From JBGSKY01 sp041740995 (GTDB taxonomy: Bacteria > Planctomycetota > Planctomycetia > Pirellulales > Pirellulaceae), in NCBI GenBank assembly GCA_041740995.1, contig JBGSKY010000159.1:1-12554 (forward strand): a stretch of 12,554 bases of DNA, written 5' to 3'. Position numbers and translations under genes: made by a program. Below are positions 8,203 through 12,554 of this stretch, in pieces (positions within the stretch are counted from its first letter, which is position 1; every line of letters begins with the position of its first letter). The notes beneath the pieces were generated by a model, which was given only the letters and a program-made list of their open reading frames with translations, had not been told where the DNA came from and did no database searches.

Positions 8203-8233
8203 TTGCGAAATGGTGAGCGGCGGTTGCTATCCT
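8203..8233 (+). promoter_or_regulatory. Possible promoter in the divergent intergenic region
   Basis: TTGCGA (8203-8208) and an extended -10-like TGCTATCCT (8225-8233) are 19 nt apart. They lie about 95 nt upstream of the start at 8328, in the 158-bp gap between two divergently transcribed genes. The spacing is slightly long, so this is a guess from sequence pattern. Confidence 0.25.
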
Positions 8234-8314
8234 AAGAAGTGCATCTTACGATGATTTGGTTGGATGTCCAAGTTGCCAGTCGCACAAAGATTCAACTGAT
8301 GCTTGTAGAAACCC

Positions 8315-8320
8315 AGGAGA
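8315..8320 (+). promoter_or_regulatory. Strong Shine-Dalgarno fixing the start at 8328
   Basis: AGGAGA lies 7 nt before the ATG at 8328. It favours this start over the in-frame start 72 nt upstream at 8256, whose N-terminal extension is Cys/Ser/Pro-rich and unlike a normal leader. Confidence 0.75.
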
Positions 8321-8327
8321 ATCACCA

Positions 8328-8654
8328 ATGCCTCTATTCGAAATTGAAACAGACGCTCACATCATTGTCATTTGGGCAGAAAGTGAAGACCAAGCCAGGG
8401 TTCAATCCCAAGAGTACTTTCCGCTGGATCGGATCCGCCGCGTGGCACGCCGACCAAGGGACTGCTGGGTCATATCCAAGTCCGCGCTTGGCTTGACTGA
8501 AATCGACAGCAAGATCTGCGACATCGCTCGGGCATGCTTGACATCGTCGTCAGGCGACAAGGTCCAAGCCATTCGGCTCTATATGAATCGCACTGGGACC
8601 GATCTTGAAAAAGCTCGCCGAGTGATCGAGTCAAACATGGTCATGGGTTGGTGA
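8328..8654 (+). CDS. Small protein with bL12 C-terminal-like motif
   Basis: The 108-residue protein starts at the ATG at 8328, chosen for its good ribosome binding site. The N-terminal half (MPLFEIETDAHIIVIWAES, then ARVQSQEYFPLDRIRRVARRP) looks like a small alpha/beta domain. The C-terminus, about 76-103 (GDKVQAIRLYMNRTG, then TDLEKARRVIES), resembles the helix-turn-helix core of the ribosomal bL12 C-terminal domain (KIxxIKxxRExTGLxLKEAK). That motif also occurs in many non-ribosomal small bacterial proteins. It has no signal peptide or membrane segment. It is too divergent and short to be the ribosomal stalk protein itself. Its role is unknown; a protein-protein interaction domain is the best inference. 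It is divergent from the TPR membrane protein and lies 87 bp upstream of the transporter. Confidence 0.8.
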   Translation: MPLFEIETDAHIIVIWAESEDQARVQSQEYFPLDRIRRVARRPRDCWVISKSALGLTEIDSKICDIARACLTSSSGDKVQAIRLYMNRTGTDLEKARRVIESNMVMGW

Positions 8655-8655
8655 C

Positions 8656-8698
8656 GCGGAACGCCAAACAGGCGTTGAGGTTCTTATGGCTGTTCCGC
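8656..8698 (+). repeat. Nested inverted repeats between the bL12-like gene and the transporter
   Basis: GCGGAAC (8656-8662) pairs with GTTCCGC (8692-8698). Inside it, AACGCC (8660-8665) pairs with GGCGTT (8671-8676) around a 5-nt loop. The two stems share bases 8660-8662, so they are partly exclusive. No T-tract follows, so a standard Rho-independent terminator is not indicated. It may stabilise the upstream 3' end or act in a leader. Confidence 0.45.
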
Positions 8699-8708
8699 CA
8701 GGCGACGC

Positions 8709-8727
8709 CATCACTGGACGTGTGATG
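8709..8727 (+). repeat. Perfect 6-bp hairpin just upstream of the transporter start
   Basis: CATCAC (8709-8714) and GTGATG (8722-8727) flank a 7-nt loop. The hairpin ends 5 nt before the alternative TTG start (8733) and 14 nt before the ATG at 8742. It occupies the place where a ribosome binding site is expected, and none is visible. Confidence 0.35.
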
Positions 8728-8741
8728 ATATATTGTCCGCT

Positions 8742-10373
8742 ATGGACACTGCCGCAACAAAAAACACGTATCGTCTGCAGTGGTTCGGATTCTTCGCCGG
8801 ACCAATAGCCTGCTTGATTGCTTTGTTGATACTACCAGCCAGTTACGCTGTTCCTGATTCAAGTTCAATCGAAGGGCCCACCGCGTCGCGAGGTGCGAAT
8901 CAAGCTTCAACAGTGGAGGCAATCTCTGGTTCTAAACAATCAGAGTTTCCTTGGGCTGGACGGGCGACACTTAGCGTCATGATTTGGATGGCAATTTGGT
9001 GGATGACTGAAGCAGTCGAGATCAGTGTTACTGCGTTATTGCCGATTGCGATTTTCCCAGTTATGGGAATCGCGAAAATTGATGCGACCTGCTACCCATA
9101 CGCTGACCCCTTAGTATTTCTATATTTCGGCGGTTTCGTCATCGCTCTTTCCATGGAGCGTTGGGGACTTGGCAGACGCGTCGCATTGATGACATTGCGC
9201 GCAATCGGTACTTCGGCCCCGCAGATGATCGCCGGTTTCATGATCGTCACAGCGGTGCTCAGTGGGTTTGTCTCTAACACCGCAACGACCGCCATGATGT
9301 TGCCGATCGCGTTGAGTGTAATCGCCTTGGTCATCAAACCTCAATCATCGGGAACTGTCGCAGCAGAAACTGAACATGAACCGACTAATCATGCGAACTT
9401 TGCAACCTGTCTCTTGCTCTGCATCGCTTATTCAGCTTCGATCGGCGGCATTGCGACGATCATTGGCACGCCAACCAATTCTTTTTTAGTTGGTTTCGTT
9501 CGTCACCAAATAGCGGAGCCGTACAGGCAAGATTTCACCTTTCTTGGCTGGCTTCCGATAGGTGTTCCACTAGTTTGTTGTATGTTGCCGACGATCTACT
9601 TTCTTCTAACACGATGGCTCTTTCCAATTCGCGGTGTATCGATCGAAGGAGGACGAAAACTGATTGACGACCAACTTTTAAAACTTGGCGGACTTCAACG
9701 CGGTGAGCTGATCACGCTCTACGTATTTTTCTTTACTGTCGCACTTTGGTTGCTTCGACCGCTTTTGACCAGCATGCAAATTTCTATCGACGGCACAAAC
9801 TGGAAACCGCTTGGAAACCTGACCGATACCGGGATCGCAATGATTGGTGCAATGTTGCTTTTTATGATTCCAGTCAACGTTTCGAAAATGCAATTCACCA
9901 TGGATTGGGCAACTGCCCAGCGAATGCCGTGGGGCATTTTGTTTCTTTTCGGCGGTGGACTCAGCCTTGCTGCGGCCGTTCAAGCCAACGGAGTTGCGGA
10001 ATTTTTAGGAGCTCAAGCTGGCATCTTTGGTAGTCTTCCACCATTCTTGATCGTGCTCCTAGTGACGACGGCGATAATATTTTTGACCGAGCTGACATCG
10101 AACGCCGCGACAACTGCGTCGCTTGTCCCGGTCTTGGCGGCTCTCGCACCCGGCTTGGGAATTCATCCTTACCTATTGATTTTCCCAGCAACCATTGCAG
10201 CCAGTTGTGCATTTATGTTGCCCGTCGCAACACCGCCAAACGCGATCGTCTTTGGCTCAGGGAAAATAACAACCAAACAGATGATGAAAGCAGGTTTTTG
10301 GTTGAACCTGATCAGCATCTTCTTAGTGACGCTCATTGCTATGTATTTCATCAAACCATGGCTAGGGATTTAG
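8742..10373 (+). CDS. SLC13/DASS-family anion:Na+ symporter
   Basis: A 543-residue polytopic inner-membrane protein of the divalent anion:Na+ symporter family, which imports dicarboxylates, citrate, sulfate or similar anions with sodium. Diagnostic features are WMAIWWMTEAVEISVTALLP near the N-terminus and the two pseudo-symmetric Ser-Asn signatures of the ion and substrate sites: VSNTATTAMMLP (Ser178-Asn179-Thr180) and TSNAATTASLVP (Ser453-Asn454-Ala455). The paired loops GGIATIIGTPTNS and MLPVATPPNAIVFGSG are also diagnostic. Between the first two hydrophobic segments lies a polar stretch of about 35 residues. The substrate cannot be decided: the second motif has Ala instead of the Thr found in many dicarboxylate transporters. 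The start is uncertain, as a TTG at 8733 would add three residues. The gene converges on the LRR gene downstream. Confidence 0.92.
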   Translation: MDTAATKNTYRLQWFGFFAGPIACLIALLILPASYAVPDSSSIEGPTASRGANQASTVEAISGSKQSEFPWAGRATLSVMIWMAIWWMTEAVEISVTALLPIAIFPVMGIAKIDATCYPYADPLVFLYFGGFVIALSMERWGLGRRVALMTLRAIGTSAPQMIAGFMIVTAVLSGFVSNTATTAMMLPIALSVIALVIKPQSSGTVAAETEHEPTNHANFATCLLLCIAYSASIGGIATIIGTPTNSFLVGFVRHQIAEPYRQDFTFLGWLPIGVPLVCCMLPTIYFLLTRWLFPIRGVSIEGGRKLIDDQLLKLGGLQRGELITLYVFFFTVALWLLRPLLTSMQISIDGTNWKPLGNLTDTGIAMIGAMLLFMIPVNVSKMQFTMDWATAQRMPWGILFLFGGGLSLAAAVQANGVAEFLGAQAGIFGSLPPFLIVLLVTTAIIFLTELTSNAATTASLVPVLAALAPGLGIHPYLLIFPATIAASCAFMLPVATPPNAIVFGSGKITTKQMMKAGFWLNLISIFLVTLIAMYFIKPWLGI

Positions 10374-10611
10374 AGCCTATTCGAAAAGAGTTCTGCCCTC
10401 TCCGTTCCTCCAAAGGGTCAGACTCCTTTTCGGAACAGTCTGGCATTTGCAATTTAAATTTGTCGACGCCTGCGGAAGTGATGTGATTATTGATTTCGAC
10501 ATCCAGCATTGCCAGTTCAATAATCCAACAAAGATGCATCAAACCGTCATTTGTTATTACTGTTCGATTGATGTCTAGAAGTTCCAACTTCTTGAGCGTT
10601 TTGTCGTAGTA
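10351..10611 (-). pseudogene. Detached last leucine-rich repeat of the LRR gene, out of frame
   Basis: On the minus strand, the frame starting at 10611 reads YYDKTLKKLELLDINRTVIT, then NDGLMHL and further residues to about DKFKLQMPDC. LELLDINRTVITNDGL is a clear continuation of the LRR pattern of the neighbouring gene (compare LRHLDVSGTEITDSGL). The gene's own frame instead ends at 10547 in a non-repeat tail. After about 10440 this frame runs through the intergenic hairpin and ends at 10351, inside the 3' end of the transporter. The true original end was therefore probably earlier. Confidence 0.7.
10380..10442. terminator. Imperfect hairpin between convergent genes, possible bidirectional terminator or repeat
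   Basis: A left arm at 10380-10395 (TTCGAAAAGAGTTCTG) pairs imperfectly with 10419-10435 (CAGACTCCTTTTCGGAA). A second, competing perfect stem is CAGACT (10419-10424) with AGTCTG (10437-10442). The element begins 7 nt after the transporter stop. It lacks a T-run on the plus strand. The GGGTCAGACTCC core at 10415-10426 resembles palindromic intergenic repeats seen in other bacteria, but copy number cannot be judged here. Confidence 0.45.
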
Positions 10612-11590
10612 ATCCTGAATCCGTTATTTCTGTTCCTGATACATCCAAGTGCCGAAGACTTGACATTTTGGCGATCGTTGCAAGTGATTTGTCGCCGATT
10701 TGGGTATCTGCCAAAAGCAGTACCTCAAGTTCATTAAGCGATTGCAAATGTTGAAAACCATCGTCGGAAATTGAGTGTCCGTCAAGCTGAAGCGACTTGA
10801 GAGCGGTCATTCCTGAAATTGTTGGCATTGAATCATCTGTCAATCCAGTCTGGAGCACCTTGAATTGTTCAAGATTCGTAAGTCGACCTAATTGTTGAAA
10901 GCCAACATCCGTCACGGCGGGAGCCCCGAAGATGTCGAGCTGACGAAGTCTGACGATCGACCCAAGTGATCCAATGCCCTTGTCAGTGACAGGAGCACGA
11001 ATGATCTGTAGAAACTGAAGGTTAGGAAACGCGGCGAGCTGTTCAAGGTGACCATCCGTAATTGCCGTGCCGTAAAGGGTCAGATGTTGCAGAGTATTCG
11101 AGTTAGACAGTTCGGCTAAGCCATGCGGAGAAATCGAAGTGTCCATCAGGCTTAGGCTGCGCCGATGGGTGACGCGAAGTAAGTCGCCGACGCAAGCGTC
11201 GGTGACACCCAACCCAGTAAGCGATATGTCAAGCAAACCCGACAGCTTGTGAAGGTCCTTAACATCCGCATTGGTTGTTGCTGGATCGTTGAGGGAGACA
11301 ACGTTGACGGTGGCGTAGATGTCGTCACCAAGTATCGCACGAACCAATTTGGACCCAGCGGGGGGGTTGGAAGAATCAATGGATCCCGCCCGAAGCTGAT
11401 AGTCGTAATATGCCGAGCCACCTGCGGCCTGAATTCCGACAACGATCGGACGTTCCGATTGGGTGCGAATCACGTGTTTGCCGAGCCACGCAAACAACGC
11501 CGCGACGATCGCCATTGCCAGAAGCGTGGAGCGAAGGCTGAATCGCAACCATCGTCGGCGAGGTTTGGCGGCTGGTTCGGTTTGAAGCAT
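10547..11590 (-). CDS. Membrane-anchored leucine-rich-repeat protein, 3' end frameshifted
   Basis: The 347-residue protein starts at the ATG at 11590-11588. That start places the basic segment KPRRRWLRFSLRSTLL and a transmembrane helix (about 22-37, LLAMAIVAALFAWLG) near the N-terminus, as in other planctomycete LRR proteins. An upstream start at 11686 would add 32 uncharacteristic residues. A segment GIQAAGGSAYYDYQ (52-65) follows the helix. Residues about 115-327 hold LRRs with a period near 24 (for example LKSLQLDGHSISDDGF, LEVLLLADTQIGDKSL, LRHLDVSGTEITDSGL). The repeats are of the Asp-Gly-rich TDxGL type common in planctomycetes. From residue 328 the sequence is no longer repeat-like, while the next repeat is readable in another frame (10611 onward), so the C-terminus is truncated by an indel. 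No Shine-Dalgarno is visible; the bases before the ATG are pyrimidine-rich. The role is unknown, probably protein interaction at the envelope. Confidence 0.8.
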   Translation of the reverse strand: MLQTEPAAKPRRRWLRFSLRSTLLAMAIVAALFAWLGKHVIRTQSERPIVVGIQAAGGSAYYDYQLRAGSIDSSNPPAGSKLVRAILGDDIYATVNVVSLNDPATTNADVKDLHKLSGLLDISLTGLGVTDACVGDLLRVTHRRSLSLMDTSISPHGLAELSNSNTLQHLTLYGTAITDGHLEQLAAFPNLQFLQIIRAPVTDKGIGSLGSIVRLRQLDIFGAPAVTDVGFQQLGRLTNLEQFKVLQTGLTDDSMPTISGMTALKSLQLDGHSISDDGFQHLQSLNELEVLLLADTQIGDKSLATIAKMSSLRHLDVSGTEITDSGLLRQNAQEVGTSRHQSNSNNK

Positions 11591-12053
11591 GGAGGGGTTA
11601 GGGTCGCCTAACGAATAGCGATCTATGCTTCTGTACTCGGATGGATAGATCGTACGTTGAAATGAGACGCTTCGCTGCATACGCATCGGCTATGCGATGT
11701 GGTATCTCAGCGCTGTTCGATGTCAGTCTAATCTTACGTACGACGCGCTTGGCAAGAAGTGGATACCTAACCCAAAAGCAATGTTGTTTGCTGCATTGAA
11801 AACCCGAAACAACCCCATAGCGACTTCACGAGCCAGGCTGCAGAGCGGCGTAGTCACCAGCCTGATGTCACCGCGAGAAACTTAACCTGCCGCTGGGCTT
11901 CATGAACCAGGGCCTAGATGTTGGCTACTTCTCAGCAAGCCATGCGCCGAGTTTTCGGAAAACTCAACCGCACGATCCTACGCCTCTTCATAGCAACGTG
12001 ACTTCTAATCCTTTACCTATTATCTCGCCTTGTTGAGTCGCAGAACTCCCAAC
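11591..12053. other. Gene-poor region between LRR gene and IS21-like element
   Basis: No convincing gene is seen. The 5' flank of the LRR gene, and so its promoter, should lie near 11591-11750, but I could not pick a clear promoter. A frame at 11697-11885 (plus) has no start signal or domain. A near-perfect palindrome lies at 11949-11965 (listed separately). The region may be worn-down sequence next to an insertion element. Confidence 0.5.
11949..11965. repeat. 17-bp palindrome
   Basis: GAGTTTTC (11949-11956) and GAAAACTC (11958-11965) are exact reverse complements around a single central G. This is too tight for an RNA hairpin and looks more like a dimeric DNA-binding site. It lies about 360 bp upstream of the LRR gene start and about 90 bp from the IS end. 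No regulator is known from the window. Confidence 0.4.
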
Positions 12054-12059
12054 TGTCAC

Positions 12060-12108
12060 TGGGCGCTTCAAACAAGGCCACTTGTGGGCGCTTCAAACAA
12101 GGCCACTT
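12060..12108. repeat. 25-bp tandem direct repeat, two copies
   Basis: A 24-bp block beginning TGGGCGCTTCAAAC is identical at 12060-12083 and 12085-12108, separated by one base (period 25). It sits immediately beyond the istB stop at the presumed IS right end, where IS21-type transposase-binding repeats are expected. Confidence 0.9.
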
Positions 12109-12140
12109 TCTCTTGGTTGGCCTGGGGGTAGGGGAATGTT

Positions 12141-12554
12141 TTAGTTTTCGGTTGCTGACCCGGTGAGCGCTTTGGCCTTATTTGAATCTTTTGCGGATTT
12201 CTTCGGCCCGGTGGGCGCTTTTTCCTCAGTGGCCTTGTTTGAACTAGAACTCGGCGCGGCTGGTTCGCCCGACTCAAGGCGCTTGCTCAAGCGATAACTC
12301 TTGCCGTTGATCGCAATGATCTCGGCATGATGCATGAAACGGTCCAGAATTGCCGTCGCCGTCGCTACGTCACCCAGCAGCTTGCCCCAGTCCTCCAGCG
12401 GACGATTGCTCGTCATCATCGTGCTCCGTGTCTCGTAACGTCGCATCACAATCTCAAACAGAAATTCGCCGCTGCGTTTGGGCAACTCGCGCATCCCAAA
12501 GTCATCAATGATCAACAAGTCAGGCTTCAAGTAATGCTCGATCACCTTCGCATG
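12141..12554 (-). CDS. istB: IstB-like IS21 helper ATPase, partial (5' end outside window)
   Basis: IstB is the AAA+ ATPase that assists the IS21 transposase IstA in target selection and strand transfer. The frame is open to the right edge (it reads HAKVIEHYL at the border), so the GTG at 12545 is internal and the N-terminal part with Walker A is missing. Visible family marks are the Walker B strand DLLIIDDFGM, the block RSTMMTSNRPLEDWGKLLGD with the sensor-like TSNRP, then TAILDRFMHHAEIIAINGKSYRL. After the conserved YRL end, this copy has an extra tail of about 45 residues rich in Ser, Ala, Lys and Glu. The DNA of the tail contains degenerate copies of the terminal repeat. The visible part is intact. 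Confidence 0.93.
   Translation of the reverse strand, partial: HAKVIEHYLKPDLLIIDDFGMRELPKRSGEFLFEIVMRRYETRSTMMTSNRPLEDWGKLLGDVATATAILDRFMHHAEIIAINGKSYRLSKRLESGEPAAPSSSSNKATEEKAPTGPKKSAKDSNKAKALTGSATEN

Larger units (their letters stand above)
12054..12554 (-). mobile_element. Right end of an IS21-family insertion sequence (partial)
   Basis: The istB 3' part on the minus strand is followed within 33 bp by a tandem repeat of the kind IS21 elements carry at their ends as multiple transposase-binding sites. IS21 ends usually begin with TG; the TGTCACT at 12054-12060 directly before the repeats is a candidate outer terminus. The left end, istA and the start of istB lie beyond the window, so a target duplication cannot be checked. 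Confidence 0.65.

Noticed and set aside
8256..8327. Longer start for the bL12-like protein, adding 24 residues with two Cys
   Set aside because: A strong AGGAGA at the proper distance marks the ATG at 8328, and the extension does not look like a conserved N-terminus.
10603..10613. Programmed ribosomal frameshift in the LRR gene
   Set aside because: No slippery heptamer or stop-codon-based +1 site is present at the junction; a simple indel or sequencing error is more economical.
11697..11885. 62-residue plus-strand frame next to the LRR gene
   Set aside because: No ribosome binding site, no recognisable domain or membrane segment, and a composition typical of a chance frame.
11918..12001. 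Very short plus-strand frame (about 27 codons) with a basic, amphipathic C-terminus (RRVFGKLNRTILRLF)
   Set aside because: Too short to judge, no start signal, and it overlaps the palindrome at 11949-11965, which can explain the sequence order.
12060..12108. Start of a CRISPR array
   Set aside because: Only two repeat copies with a single base between them and no spacers; the position beside istB fits an IS21 end.

Overview
The window looks like a chromosomal segment of a planctomycete, most likely of the Pirellulaceae/Rhodopirellula type. The evidence is a secreted Cys-type sulfatase, a leucine-rich-repeat protein with the planctomycete-style basic N-terminus (RRRWLRFSLRSTLL, then a transmembrane helix), several TPR lipoproteins and membrane proteins, moderate GC, and genes that often lack a clear Shine-Dalgarno sequence. 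The taxonomic call is inferred from protein style; there is no rRNA gene in the window.

Layout. Positions 1-755 hold the 3' part of a clan GH-A-like glycoside hydrolase, cut by the window edge. A gap of about 630 bp follows, with at most one doubtful small secreted peptide on the minus strand. Positions 1387-3042 encode an exported S1-family sulfatase. From 3152 to 6868 runs a compact plus-strand cluster: recR, a small TPR protein, recO, a BamD-like TPR lipoprotein and an LptE-like lipoprotein. It joins the RecFOR recombinational-repair mediators to two lipoproteins that resemble outer-membrane assembly factors. A membrane-anchored TPR protein (6883-8169, minus) converges on it. A divergent intergenic region then leads to a 108-residue protein with a bL12 C-terminal-like helix motif (8328-8654), followed by a hairpin-rich spacer and an SLC13/DASS-type anion/Na+ symporter (8742-10373).

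The right part is accessory in character. A minus-strand LRR membrane protein (10547-11590) has lost its last repeat to a frameshift; the missing repeat is readable in another frame just downstream. After about 460 bp without a convincing gene comes the right end of an IS21-family insertion sequence: a 25-bp tandem repeat (12060-12108), then the 3' part of istB (12141-12554, minus), which runs off the window.

Functionally, the glycosidase-like gene and the sulfatase fit the breakdown of sulfated polysaccharides. The central cluster is housekeeping (DNA repair and envelope biogenesis), and the DASS transporter probably imports dicarboxylates or a similar anion. I found no CRISPR array, tRNA, rRNA, or recognisable defence or secondary-metabolite system. 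The most interesting points are the frameshifted LRR gene, the repeat architecture at the IS end (including copies inside the istB coding region), the recR-recO/BamD/LptE neighbourhood, and the bL12-like small protein.
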